Shown: one piece after another, positions 12,400 to 22,940 of the stretch
Position numbering within the stretch: the stretch's first letter is position 1
Layout of the letters: each line of letters starts with the position of its first letter
Assembly: GCA_026075535.2 (NCBI GenBank)
Contig: AP026541.1
Location: forward strand, 2,542,001 to 2,606,000
Source of the DNA: Tricholoma matsutake
Lineage: Eukaryota; Basidiomycota; Agaricomycetes; Agaricales; Tricholomataceae
Direction of reading: 5' to 3'
DNA: 64,000 nt
The notes under the pieces: model-generated
The model's database searches: none
What the model was told of the DNA's origin: nothing
The model's input: only the letters and a program-made list of their open reading frames with translations
Translations under genes and position numbers: made by a program

Positions 12400-12886
12400 A
12401 ATTGTAGAATCTGTGATGAATTACTTCTTCAACAAATTCAAAATTTTTTCTTCGAGACCTCTCCAAACATTTATGGGTCACGTGATAAGGTTCATCGAGG
12501 TTCATCAATTGTTCATCATTCATCAGGCACCTATTTTGACACTTTGGATCAATAACCCTTCCAACAGTGCCTGATCTCAGAGATATCACTGAATTTGGCT
12601 TGTAACTAAAATAGTCGTCCAAATAGAGTAATGTAAATTGTAACTAAACCAGATCCGATCAGTTGTCTGGTTGCAGCTGTCCTAATGATGAGCGCTGCCT
12701 CTCGATCACTGGCAGTCACAATGTAAGGCGAGGCCTGGCATCGGCTTATGAAAGAAAAGGTAGATTATGTATATACAAGTACTTCTGGCTTGTGCCAAAA
12801 GGATGAGTAATTGGATGTGGCACGGTGAAACAATGACATATGTGCAAGTAAGAGAAGGCACACTGATATGGGAAGTTGTGTTCTTC

Positions 12887-13287
12887 TGTTAGGGCGACAC
12901 CCACTATCTGCTAGCTAAGACCGTGCGGGTTCTCTCTACAAGAAGGGGGCGGGATCCACGCTCGTGATGGGGGAATTGATGGTTTTGATGCGAGGGGTTA
13001 TTAATAGGTGAGTTTGTTGAGATAGGCCTTTCACACCGAAAACGTAGGTGGAATACCTAAGAGAACACAACTGGGGTCCCCTAGGCATGTATTTAGGGTT
13101 TATATACTATGTTACATATATTGTACATTGTTGTTACTGACGCGTTCGTACATGCGCATACATATTGATGCATGCAAAATAAAATTCTCACGCTATCAAA
13201 GTGTAGCGTCATTTGGCGTCATGTAGCATAATTCAACATAATAAAATAAAATGAAATTTTATTAGGTAATGGGGTGGTTTCCTAACA
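12887..13287 (+). repeat. Presumed 5' LTR of gypsy-4
   Basis: The ends TGTTAGG...CCTAACA form the expected short inverted terminal repeat. The last 80 or so bases recur at 18291-18369 with a few substitutions and one single-base indel. The left boundary rests on the terminal motif only, because the 3' copy is truncated. Confidence 0.6.
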
Positions 13288-13843
13288 ACTACAACACTGT
13301 CAAAAGTCCAGGCATCAAGAGAAACAAAAGTTCAGTAAAGCACAACTCTCTTGAGCCTCATGGGACTTAATGATGCTTCAAGCATGAAGCATCACTTGGA
13401 GAAGCACAGGGTGCTTATGGATGTAGATCTGCGGTAGTGTTCCCAGACAATTTACCATACTTTATATATATTTACATTACAAGTCTATATCTTTGAACCA
13501 GACCCTTTATAAAGGGCCAGTTCATAATCATATCGACAGACCTTTTTACTTACATGACAATATATGTCATACATGTTAAAAATTAAAGTCTAAACCCTAT
13601 GACTACTACACTTTTTTAACACTCAAACTTGTATATTGTAATCTTTGCTCTTTGCAAACATCCATCAAACATGCCATAAAAATTAAATTTGACCCTGATG
13701 CCACTGGCAACAGTTGATTTTGACCCTTGACATGATCTGACCTGACACTACCTGTGACAGTCAATTAAATGTAACCCCTTCCTTGAGTTAACTCATGTCT
13801 TCTACCAAGAAGGTCAAGCCAGTGAAGACCTGAAGCAGGGCAA

Positions 13844-15511
13844 GGGTGGAAAATTCCCCCTCCATCATGGATACTGGCAGCCCAGAGCCCTCTAGTATCA
13901 CTTCCCAGGACAATCCTTCCCCTGGAAATGAAGGTGCTTCCAGTGGTCAAACCCTGGGGACCAAGGAAGGATGCCAAAATAGTCCATGGCCAGACAGCAG
14001 ACCCAACCCCGTGGCTCCTTCACCTTCTCCAGGGTCCACCACTCCAGGAGCTGCCTCTCAGGTTTTTAACTGAGAGTTCCTATCCACTTGCCCAGGGCCA
14101 AGCATGGCCCCTAATTCCCCCTTGTCCACCCCCTTGGATGAGCAAGCTCAACAGCAATGACAAGGAGAAAAGCTTCCAGCTAGTCAACCTGAGGGTGAGA
14201 CCCAATGGTTCACTGAACAGGTGCTGGGACTATTCAATTTCTACATGAGCCGAGTCAGCTTTGACCCATCTGAGCTTTCCAGGGACCTCCTTGAGATGGC
14301 CCAAGGTTTTTCAGCTCAGATTCATCATGATGCTGAGGAACATATCCATTTGACCAGTGTACCCCATTTTTCAGGGAACACTCCTTCTCATCACAAGGAG
14401 TTCCATTGAGAAACTCCAGTGTCCTCCACTCTATCTACACCCAAAAAATTGGTACACTATGACAGGGCTAGCAAGGTTGTTCTCCAATGATTCTGCAATG
14501 CTGCCCTGCATGAGGGACAACCTACTGATATTCCTGATTAAGGAATTAGGTTTGATCAGGATGGGTACCCCTATGAGGAGCACCCCCCCTCCCCCCTCAC
14601 AGCCCTCTTTAGGAAATTCTTGTGAGGTCAGGGACAACCAAACCCTGACACCAGGAAGAGGATCTGGGGACCCTGGAGACAATGGAGGCAGTGGAGGAGG
14701 TTCCTCTGATGATGATGAAGATAGCAAGGAAGATGAGGGATCCTTCCCTCCTACTGATGAGGAGGAGGAAGTCAAAGGCTCTAGCTTCCTTTGACCAAAT
14801 AGCCATTGACAATCTAGGTCACTGTCTGCTCCTGAGGAGACCCCTTCCAGAAATACCCCTTCAGGCCATTCAGGGACCCACCAGTCCCTGGATACTCAAC
14901 CTGTTTCCCAAGCCAGAAAATTGGGCTATACTGGAGAGCTGGATTCATATTGAGACAAGGGTAACTGACATCCTTCCAAATACTTGAAGGCCATGCACTC
15001 CAAGTTCCATGAGCAGATTGACAACAAAGTCATGGCACCCATGAACAATTTGATGGATAAGAAGAATGGTCCCCACATACCCACTCCCCCTAATTATGGA
15101 GGGAGTGCTGACATGGAGGTGTTCAAGTGTTGGCTCAACTCTTTGCTGCACTGGATGAAGGTTGGAAGAATCTGTGGTCCTGAAAAGGACTCAGAGCATA
15201 TCAAGTATACTGGAATGTATCTTGAAGGAGTAGCCTTGGCTTGGTTTGAGGACAATGTTAGGCATCTTGAGATCAAGAATTGAGTGATTGAAACTTGCTC
15301 CACCGCCTCTCAGGCCAAGTGAGTGAAAGAACATCTGAATGCTCTTCAAGAACATGTTGAAGAGCAAGATCAAGCAGCAATGGCTTTGGCTGCTCCTTTT
15401 CTGGGAGGGGACCCACCCATTTCCCCAGTTCGCAAAAATGACCCCACCATTTATGACACAGTGGCTCATGGGACTGACCCACCAGGACTCACTGGACAAT
15501 AACATACAAGT
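13844..15511 (+). pseudogene. gypsy-4 gag remnant
   Basis: Frame pieces 13846-14070, 14221-14409, 14682-14810 and 14984-15283 read as one protein with several shifts. They include a serine/proline-rich N-terminus, an acidic stretch (SSDDDEDSKEDEG) and a gag-like core with PPNYGGSADMEVFKCWLNSL and YLEGVALAWFED, which is the usual Wx2 region of gypsy gag. It is interrupted at 15511 by the TIR element. CpG is almost absent. Confidence 0.65.
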
Positions 15512-15520
15512 GGGTTATAG
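15512..15520 (+). repeat. Left 9-bp target site duplication GGGTTATAG
   Basis: GGGTTATAG here and again at 17515-17523 flank the TIR element exactly. Joining the outer flanks through one copy restores a plausible gypsy reading (QVGYSQDQLF...), which supports a real insertion. Confidence 0.85.
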
Positions 15521-15749
15521 GAGGTCTTTACACTCCCCCCCCCAATCTGAGCAGACTCTGCTCGGACACTCAGACAGTCCTAGGACTGTCTGAGGACTTT
15601 GCTTGGACTTTGCTCAGACTTCTTTGGCTGAAAGTCCTGCCAAACTAAATGTCCAGTCTGAGTGTCCAAACGGAGTCCGAGTGGACCAGCACTCATACAG
15701 TGATATGACTGTCCGAGTTGCTTATATAATTCACTGAAAAATCAGTGGC

Positions 15750-15836
15750 TACCACAGGGATTGAACCCTCATAGTCACATGATAAAGTACAATTAAGGCA
15801 GCAATATAACTGTTAGACTAAAGCATCATTACAGAT
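15750..15836 (-). repeat. tRNA-like sequence, left arm of TIR element
   Basis: On the minus strand a B-box-like GGGTTCAATCCC (15768-15757) is preceded by an A-box-like TAGTCTAACAGTT about 65 bases upstream. It cannot be folded into a full canonical tRNA by eye. It may be a tRNA-derived SINE piece or a decayed tRNA gene. Confidence 0.4.
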
Positions 15837-15972
15837 GAGTAGTTATATCTCTCTATGTACCGCTCTGGCTGTGATGACAAATCAACACAGCCACATCATC
15901 AACAATGCTGGCACATCACCTTCAATGGTGCTGCCTCCTCCTTACCTCCTACCCCAATAACCAACAATGGGA

Positions 15973-16766
15973 ATGAGCCCAAACAATGGCATTGTCATTT
16001 GGGCTCACTTGTAAGTGTTTTTTTACATGATTTTTGTTGTTTTGTTTAACTAACTGAATGTTCCTTAATGATAGGTTTTATCTATGTTATAACGATGCCG
16101 CAGCCTCAAAACCACAACAACGGCTGACACAGCCACCACCCTAGGACCCAGAACCACCACCACAAGCAACTGCTTGCAGGGTGGGAACAGGTACAACTGC
16201 AAAATGGCAGGACAACAGCAACACTGACTTGGCCAAACAGAACGACAATGCAACGAGGCAACTGGAGACAACTGGGACTGGGAGATGGAATGACAAGAGG
16301 ATGAGCAGGAAACAATGAAAAGAAGGCAAAGCAAACAAAGAAAAGGCCCAAGAGACATCGTTTGATGTCTCTTGGGCCATTGGTAGGTTTTTTTTTCTTG
16401 TTTTTGTTACTAACAAACTTTTTTAGGTATTATCTAGTACTGCTGATGATGACAAGCACTCAGAACCACTCCTGTGAGCAGCTGCTCGCGGGGTGGGAAT
16501 GGGTGCAACTTCAAAATGACAAGAACAGCTACCCCAACAGAACAAGCCCCCACCCCCAGCCCTCATGCCCACCATGCAAGATGCACCATGCACCTCCAGC
16601 CTCATGAGCAACTGCTCATGGGGTGGATGGTGGGTGGAATGACAATGATGGCAGGGAATGATGACAGCACCTGCCCCAGCCCTACAAGCCACTGCTTGTA
16701 GGGTGGATGACAGGTGGAATGACGATGATTAGGGGAGACCCAAGAGATGTCAACATCTCTTGGGTC
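15973..16766 (+). repeat. Three long hairpins, each just before a GT-AG intron-like segment
   Basis: Hairpin 1 (about 15973-16009) pairs GAGCCCAAA with TTTGGGCTC plus inner bases. Hairpin 2 (16345-16378) has a perfect 15-bp stem, GGCCCAAGAGACATC, with a 4-base loop. Hairpin 3 (16737-16766) has a perfect 14-bp stem, GACCCAAGAGATGT, with a 2-base loop. Each is followed within a few bases by a segment starting GTAAGT, GTAGGT or GTAAAT, containing CTAAC-type branch sequences and ending TAG (about 16011-16074, 16382-16426 and 16770-16829). Stem bases differ among copies on both arms together. Confidence 0.75.
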
Positions 16767-17085
16767 CTAGGTAAATTTTTTTCTTTTTCTTTTCTCATTT
16801 CATTTTTCGATGCTAACTAACTTTTATAGGTACAAACTACTACTGGTGATGACAACGATGATGACACCACCACCACCACTGCTGCAAGCCCCTGCTTGCA
16901 GGGTGTTTGGTGAGGGGGAAGAAGGGAGATGATGACGAGAGTGGGGACACCCACGATGACACCCGCCCCATGCCTACGAGCATCTGCTCATGGGGTGGTT
17001 CAGGGGGGAGAAGAATGGGGACAGGAGAGCGAGATGGCCAGGGGACGACCTGGGGAGAGATGAACACTGCCACGAGCAACTGCTC
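16163..17085 (+). repeat. Seven covarying palindromes preceding GGGTGG
   Basis: Palindromes at 16163-16176, 16476-16487, 16603-16620, 16683-16700, 16883-16900, 16978-16989 and 17074-17085 share a central (A/G/C)nCTGCT core and are followed by GGGTGG or close variants. Arms are either GAGCA/TGCTC or CAAGC/GCTTG types, up to CATGAGCA/TGCTCATG, always complementary within a copy. The same repeats translate in one frame as EQLLAGW or EQLLMGW, so an ancestral coding repeat is a possible alternative. Confidence 0.75.
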
Positions 17086-17230
17086 ATGGTGGGTGTTTTT
17101 AATTTATTTTTATAATTGATAGATACAGCCCCCTCCCCTCAAGCTTGCGAGGGGGTGAATTTAATCTATTCATGATATATATAAAATTAGATTTCAGTAA
17201 TAAATAGATATAATGTATGTAACTTTAAAT

Positions 17231-17322
17231 GACTACTTGGCTTAAGTGGCAGAGTGTGCATGTTTCATCATTATGTGATTGCTAGTCCATAAGGCTGTTG
17301 GTTCAATTCCTGCTGTGCACAC
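17231..17322 (+). repeat. tRNA-like sequence, right arm of TIR element
   Basis: An A-box-like TGGCTTAAGTGG (about 17238-17249) and a B-box GGTTCAATTCC (17300-17310) lie about 60 bases apart, the spacing of a tRNA with a long variable arm. Its orientation mirrors the tRNA-like sequence in the left arm. Confidence 0.42.
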
Positions 17323-17514
17323 ATCATTTTGTGAGACTTATAAGACTTTCTCTAAGACTGGAACTCAGACTTTACTTGGACAGTATTTTAAAGGTGTAAA
17401 TAAATGCACAATTGATGTTGTCTGAGCAGAGTCCGAGCAGAGTCTGAGCAGAGTCCAAGTGTCTGAGTGTGTCAAAGTGGAGTCCGCTCAGATGGGGAGG
17501 AGTGTAAAGTACTG

Positions 17515-17523
17515 GGGTTATAG
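17515..17523 (+). repeat. Right 9-bp target site duplication GGGTTATAG
   Basis: Exact copy of 15512-15520 bordering the right end of the TIR element. Confidence 0.85.
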
Positions 17524-17935
17524 CCAAGATCAATTGTTTAGCAAGGTATTGGTGAAGCTAGGGGACCACCCTGGGTTCGAGGTCATGGATGGTATGGTAT
17601 GGATGAAGAACAGAGGAGGTGAACACATCCTCTGTGTTCCTTCCACTCTATCCAAAGATACCATGCTCACTCCATAATCAGGCACTTTGGGCCCATGAAG
17701 ACATCGGGGTATGTGTGCTGATATTACTGGTGGCCATGCCTCCAGTATGAAATCAACAAGTTCTGTAACTTGTGTCAGGCTTGCCTTCAGTCTAGGGGGA
17801 GTATAAACCTCCCCTGGGCAAACTTCATTCCCTCCCAGTACCTATGAGGCCTTGGGAGTCAATTGGAATGGACTTTGTGGGTCCATTCACTGAATCTGAA
17901 GGGTATGATTACCTCTGGGTGATCCTATGCTGATT
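17524..17935 (+). pseudogene. gypsy-4 integrase fragment (H2C2 zinc-binding and start of core)
   Basis: The reading continues from the other side of the TIR element: KVLVKLGDHPGFEVMDGMVW, then the pre-integrase block with CVPSTL, histidines before HFGPMKTSGYV, YYWWPCLQYEINKFC and CNLCQAC. It then starts the core (GMDFVGPF, ESEGYDYLW) before breaking off at about 17935. Stops and a frameshift interrupt it. The rest of the integrase core is missing. Confidence 0.7.
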
Positions 17936-18290
17936 ACCTTCCATGGTGCACCTAGGGCATGACAGGTAGTGTTTAAAGGTCCAGTTAATGCAACTGAAAA
18001 AATGACTGCAACCAAACTGAACCAGACTGAATGAAACTGGACAATCAGTTGCAGTTGCCCACATTTGAGGTTGGTCTGGTTGCTGGTTGCCTCATTTTGA
18101 AAATATTTGAAAACCGTTAAAAGACTGGTTGCCATCAGTTGCAACTGGTCTTTCTGCAGTGCATAAAAGATGTGTACATCATGGGAAAAAACCTGTGAGT
18201 CAGGTTGCCATGAGGCGTGGGTTCCTTTCCCACAAGGACATACCCTGCAAGTCATGTCACCATGAGGTGCAGGTTGCTCATATCTGTAAT
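17936..18290. repeat. Possible small inverted-repeat (MITE-like) sequence
   Basis: GGTCCAGTTAATGCAACTG near 17976 is an imperfect reverse complement of the region near 18135-18155 (CAGTTGCAACTGGTCTTTCTG), giving termini about 190 bases apart. Repeated GTTGCAGT-type words lie between. A tandem-like pair containing tgccatgaggcgtgggttcc and caccatgaggtgcaggttgc follows at about 18207-18270. No clear target duplication. Confidence 0.35.
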
Positions 18291-18369
18291 AATGTGGCGT
18301 AATGTAGTGTAATTCGACATAATAAAATAAAAATGAAATTTTATTAGGTAATGGGGTGGTTTCCTAACA
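18291..18369 (+). repeat. Truncated 3' LTR of gypsy-4
   Basis: Matches 13209-13287, including the AT-rich ttttattaggtaatggggtg block and the terminal CCTAACA. The 5' three quarters of the LTR are missing. Confidence 0.7.
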
Positions 18370-19163
18370 CATATGAAGAGAAGCTAAAACAACTAGCACA
18401 AAAATTGTGGACAAAATTGCCAAGATACCAACATATGAAAAACCTTGAACCCACCACACCAATCAAAGAAATACCTTGCACTCATTGCACCACTACCGAG
18501 AAAGGCTGCCAGCATATTATCTCAGCTAAGGACAGGACATGTGCCACTAGCTAAGCATCAACATCATATAGGAAAAACCGACTCACCAATATGTCTTGCA
18601 TGCCAACAGAGCAAGGAATCTGTACAACACTACATACTACACTGCCCAGCATACCACCAAGCAAGACAACAGCTATGAAACAATATGGGAGGGAGGGACA
18701 TTAACATCAAGAAGCTGTTCTTAATGCTGAAGACAATGTGAGTGCTATTCCAGTTCATTGCCACAATGCAGAATTTTCTAAGCACCTTCAGGAACATCCT
18801 AGCACTGAGAGAGGAGAGAGAGGAGAGAAGAAGATAAGGAGCTGGGAGTAGAAGCAGGCTCACAATGGAAAGACTGAAGAGGGAAAGGAACTACAAAACA
18901 CTGCAATAAATGAGGGCAAGGCATACAATGTGCAGATGCACCCAATATGCTAAACCCAGCCATGGCACCACTTATTCCAGCACCAACAGTGCTCCAAGAC
19001 CCACTTAGTGGACTCTCCAAGCAAGATGATGCAGCACACAACTTTGGACAGAAACATGATAGATTCAACCCTAGTACATATTTACTCTCTTACATATGGT
19101 ATGCCACAATACAGAATGAATTGGAAAAATAAAAATAAAAATAAAAAAATAAAAAAATAAAGA
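18370..19163 (+). mobile_element. LINE (non-LTR retrotransposon) 3' end with A-rich tail
   Basis: The frame 18445-18678 reads SILSQLRTGHVPLAKHQHH, then CLACQQSKESVQHYILHCPAY, the C-terminal zinc-knuckle region after the RNase H of fungal Tad-like LINEs. Decayed continuation runs to about 18810 and weak frames to 19128. The segment ends in a repeated AAAATA tail at 19125-19163. This is a 5'-truncated dead copy, as usual for LINEs. It begins directly at the end of the gypsy-4 LTR. Confidence 0.7.
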
Positions 19164-19180
19164 GGTGATGAGTTTGGACA

Positions 19181-19858
19181 GTGATGAGGGGGAGAAACCT
19201 GCTTGCAAGAGATCATCAAACCACCAACTTACTTGGACTGCATCAATACCTCAAAGATTCAAAACTGAGCTGTCTTGAGTTTATGGTTGACCTTACCATA
19301 TCCAACAGTGATGACAACCTGCTCACCCAACCACCTGAGCTTGCCCTATGGCATTTCCAGACCCTGTCTTGTCCCCTGCTAGTCAACATCAACATTGAGC
19401 CCATTACAATTGACCTCACTTCTGAAGACCCTGAAGACACTACTAGCACCACTGCACCCAAATGGCCCCATTCTTCCAGCTCATCATTGTCATTGCAACT
19501 ATCATCACCATCCACATCCTCTGATGATGACTGCCAGCCAATCTGGCCAATAGATTATTAAGCTATTCATATGGTTCATGCATTTTGCAAATGTGAAGCA
19601 GCACCCCATGCATGGACTGGTGTGGAACGAGTCTTTGTTGAGGTATTTGATGTTCATTTTCACAGCACCACATTATATACCCATTGTTGCCACTGGGAGC
19701 AGGCCCCTCAAAGCTTCCAGGACAAAGCTTTGGCTGCTCAATGTACTCCACAGGGACTGTGGAGTGTGTTCCTTTGGAATAGTTGTCACTCAATGAAAGC
19801 TGAAGCTGTTCAGGGAAAGAAGGTGAGGTGGGCAAAGAGCAAGAGGGTCAGATTGTGA
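19181..19858 (+). pseudogene. Unrecognised transposon-type gene with one in-frame stop
   Basis: One frame runs from 19181 to 19858, broken only by TAA at 19559-19561. The first part has a serine/threonine-rich acidic linker (TIDLTSEDPEDTTS and a serine run). The second, WPIDY...VHAFCKCEAAPHAWTGVERVFVEVF, leads to LWSVFLWNS. Such a WP-D-Y/VFxxxF/LW-xF pattern seems familiar from repeated basidiomycete element proteins, but I cannot assign a family. No nuclease motif was found. Confidence 0.45.
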
Positions 19859-20653
19859 GTCTTCAAAGTGATTTGCTGGCTTTTTTCATATTTGATTTGT
19901 TGCCTGTCATTCATTGCATTGTCCTTATTTCACATTGTATTTTTGTCATCATCTATTCATCACCTTCTTGCATTGTATTTCAACATCGCTGTACACTATC
20001 ACTACTACCACAGAACATCCTACTGTAGTCTGTAACATAAATCAATTGGCTCCTTGTGCACTGTCATATGGCCAATTTTGTAGTGATTTTCCTTCTTTCA
20101 TAAGCTTGTCTTGTGTCATGCAGTTCCTGTGTAAGATCATTTCATCCAAAAAGGACATATGCTCATCCAGAAACATCTCTCAACATATTGAGTGGTAGCT
20201 GCCCAACCAAACATTTGTCTGTTCAGCAATGGAAGAGTTGAAATACCAGCCTTTACCATCTTCTGAGATGAGCTTGGGATATGTGGCAGGATTGCAGTTT
20301 TCCTGACAGAACAGATCTGTTTTGGAATCCTTTGACTTGAAGTGGAAGACATCAACTGTAAGTCCAATGTCATCAAAGAAAGTGTCCTTTCCATTTTGGA
20401 CCATCCCTGTGAGCATGCAATTGTTGTCAAAGAAGATGTGGTTGGGCTTGATATCCTCATTGAATGTATGGTTGATCATCTCCTGTTCCTAGGTGAGTGT
20501 TGAATTCCACTTGAGAGAGCATAGTCTTGCTTACAATAACACTTCCAATGCCCTCTGCCTATAAAAAGTCTCCCACCCTATGATCATTCCACATGGCACA
20601 ACAATGATTTGTTCATTGTGCATTCACTTGCACACAAACTGTGCATGGATCCA

Positions 20654-21684
20654 TGTAGAGATCCAACCTAACCAGTACACAACTGCAATATTATCATGGG
20701 TGTGCACATATTGTACACAAAGCTCCTGGGATTGGACGTGCTCACAAAGGAAATGAAATTTGATGTCAACATGCTTGACATGGGAGTGGAGAAGTGGATC
20801 TTCAGATAAATTGATGGCAGTGGTGTTGTCACAAAGCATGGGGGTAGGTGCACTAGGTGAGTGTCCAATGGCTGTGAGTAGGGTATGAATCCAGATGCAT
20901 TCCTTTGCTAATTCAAAAGTGGTGACATACTCAGCCTCACAAGATGAGGCTGCGACAGTCTTCTGCTTGCAAGCTGTCCAGGATACAGCACCCAATCCAA
21001 GGAAACACACATATCCTCCAACACTGTGCCTTGTATCTAAGCAATTAGCCCAGTCAGAGTCAGTGTATGCCAATAAAGAGATTGGATGATTGCCCCCCAA
21101 ATATAGTTTCAGGTCCCACATTCCTTTCAGGTAGCAAACAAGGCAGATGGTGGCATGCCAATGCTCAAAGGAATAGGAATCAAAGAACTGTGAAAGTTGT
21201 TGAACGTGTATGATATGTCTGGGCATGTGGAGATGGTGAGGTATAGGAGGCAGCCTACCAAGATCAGATATTGTCCACACCTTTCACATTTGGTTTTTGA
21301 AGCACTCATTCTCCTCCTTGCAACTAGCGATGGAAAGGTAATTGTCCACATGAACAGCTGTTATGATGGTACCTGTGTCAGATTTTTGGTAGTGGATGCA
21401 TGACTCACAAGATAATCTCATGAATCCCCAGGATACCATCTGGCCATGTAGCGTCTGATTCCAGATATGCCCACTTTGTTTCATGCCATATAACCCTCAC
21501 TGCAATTCCCATACCCAATCCTCCTTCCCCAGTTCTTTGAAACCAGTTGGCTGTTCCATATATTGAATTTTGTCATCTGGTAGAAGGCCATAGAGGAAAG
21601 CTGTTTTGACATCAATCTGTTGGGTGTCCCATCCAAGTGATGCTGCTATATGTAAGAGAATCTGCCAAGATTCCATGCACTGAT
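20654..21684 (-). pseudogene. copia C-terminal reverse transcriptase and RNase H
   Basis: Resumes at 21684 with ESWQILLHIAASLGWDTQQIDVKTAFLYG, then GLYGMKQSGHIWN and the active-site block AVHVDN, where the usual final aspartate of xVDD is an asparagine. RNase H follows at 21280 (DLKLYLGGNHPISLLAYTDSDWANCLDTRHS, SCEAEY, DNTTAINLSEDPLLHSHVKHVDIKFHF) and ends VHTHDNIAV. It then runs straight into the LTR tail, so the normal C-terminus and most of the 3' LTR are deleted. Confidence 0.76.
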
Positions 21685-21730
21685 AGGTCCACCTTGTTGT
21701 TCAAGCTCAGAAAACACATCTACAATCATT

Positions 21731-21830
21731 GTCGAAGCTCTATGAAGTTCTACAGACCTCTACAAAGCTCTACAAACCCATACAAACCCCTCCGAAGTTC
21801 TGCAAACCTCTACAAAACTCTACAAAGTCA
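21731..21830. repeat. 10-bp tandem array, about ten units
   Basis: Ten successive 10-base units resemble tacaaagctc (for example tacagacctc, tacaaagctc, tgcaaacctc, tacaaaactc). The period equals about one turn of B-DNA. Confidence 0.75.
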
Positions 21831-21840
21831 CAAAAATGCT

Positions 21841-21900
21841 TTGAAATTCTTTGCAACACCTTGAAATTCTTTGCAACACCTTGAAATTCTTTGCATACCT
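21841..21900. repeat. Three 20-bp tandem repeats
   Basis: Two exact copies of ttgaaattctttgcaacacc are followed by a third with changes in the last few bases. Confidence 0.9.
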
Positions 21901-22840
21901 TTGGCCACCATAATACAATTCCCCCAACCTTCAGACAGCTCAGAATATACACTTGGAACATCCTCTATGAGTTCTGAACCAGTCTTGAGCAATATTGCAC
22001 CGATTTCAGGCCATGAATGAAGTCCAAAGAAACTTCAAAAATCTTTAAAAAACCTCAAACCTCAAAAAACATCTTCAGACACAGTATTTCCTATTCGAAC
22101 AATCTTTGGATGCATGCTGGACACATGGGACACTATCTTGAGTATATTGAACACATTTTGACTGCATGTGCACACATACAATCTGCTCGAAGCAGTTTCT
22201 GATGTTTTATGCAAGTTATAACAAGGACAGTCCACTTTTAGCTATTCTTTCTTATTATTTCTTCATCATGTGTTATATTCACCCTTTCTAGTCTTGCTTT
22301 ATTGTTCTGATATACTACTATTGTCTTTTGCCTTGAGTTTTCCACATGTTTGCCTCATGTTCTCTAGCCTTTTTAGGTAGTTTCTTTATTTTATATAAAA
22401 GATGTACTAGATACAAAGAAAAACAAGAAAGTCATTGTCTTCCTCCCAGATCGCAGTGATTTGAGAGTTCAGTTTAGTCCTATTCAGTCCAAAGTTTGGT
22501 GTTTTACGCTAAACTTCTTCAAAATTCCTTGAAATTCCTCAAAAATCCTCACATTACGCTATTCTCACTCTCATTTCCCTCAATTTGCCTTCACTTCGCT
22601 TCTATTACTCATCTAGTCCCCTGATCTTGTGTCTGAACATATTTGCACACTCCAAATTCATTGATCTAGTGATGAAATAGTCTGAAAATTTGTCAGATTT
22701 TGTTGAAACTCGCTCATCCTCATTTTGCCTCTCGATATTATCATCATCCTCTCGTATTCATCGTCACTCACCTCTCGCATTGTTTATCAACCTTTCCATC
22801 ACTCACCAATATCTTTGTAGTCTATTTCGCAATCCCAAAA

Positions 22841-22940
22841 AAATATCGTGACATCTCGAAAAATATCACAACATCTCCAAAAATATTGTGATATCTCGAA
22901 AATTATCGCAATGTCTCAAAAAATATTGCAACTCCTCGAA
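22841..22940. repeat. Five 20-bp tandem repeats
   Basis: Five degenerate units of the form aaatatcgtgacatctcgaa follow one another without gaps. They differ mainly at CpG-type positions (cg, tg, ca). Confidence 0.85.

Larger units (their letters stand above)
7609..12886 (-). mobile_element. Degenerate Ty3/gypsy chromovirus-type retrotransposon (gypsy-1)
   Basis: The element reads on the minus strand in canonical order: gag, zinc knuckle, protease, reverse transcriptase, RNase H, integrase, chromodomain. Stops or frameshifts separate the blocks near 11705, 11445, 11305, 9590, 8863 and 8380. The 5' leader (12400-12886) abuts the LTR of the next element. No convincing LTR pair was found, so the ends are approximate. 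The sequence is very poor in CpG. Confidence 0.85.
15521..17514. mobile_element. Non-autonomous TIR element with 9-bp target duplication (MULE- or hAT-like)
   Basis: The left end GAGGTCTTTACACTCC matches the inverse of the right end (CAGTACTTTACACTCC), followed inside by related GTCTGAGCAGAGTCC-type subrepeats on both sides. Direct 9-bp copies of GGGTTATAG flank it; 9 bp is typical of Mutator-like elements and 8 bp of hAT. No transposase is present. Each end carries a tRNA-like Pol III promoter motif facing outward (15757-15768 minus, 17300-17310 plus). The interior holds three related units of hairpin plus intron-like segment and seven covarying palindromes. It was inserted into the gypsy-4 remnant. 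Confidence 0.8.
12887..18369 (+). mobile_element. Degenerate Ty3/gypsy remnant (gypsy-4), interrupted by a TIR element
   Basis: A plus-strand element with a presumed 5' LTR 12887-13287 starting TGTTAGG and ending CCTAACA, and a truncated 3' LTR of about 79 bases (18291-18369) sharing the same terminal sequence. Inside are a decayed gag (13844-15511) and an integrase zinc-binding/core-start fragment (17524-17935). Protease, reverse transcriptase and RNase H are absent, so there is a large internal deletion. A separate TIR element sits at 15521-17514. No target duplication was seen around the outer ends. Confidence 0.7.

Noticed and set aside
16065..17119. Histidine/threonine- or cysteine-rich frames across the TIR element
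   Set aside because: They arise from the repeated palindromes and ACC/CCA-rich tracts in several frames at once and show no conserved start or domain.
17231..17322. Functional tRNA gene
   Set aside because: A- and B-box-like words are present, but a full cloverleaf with a paired acceptor stem could not be drawn, so only a tRNA-like repeat is reported.
21731..22940. CRISPR array
   Set aside because: Units are adjacent without spacers and the sequence is eukaryotic; these are plain tandem repeats.
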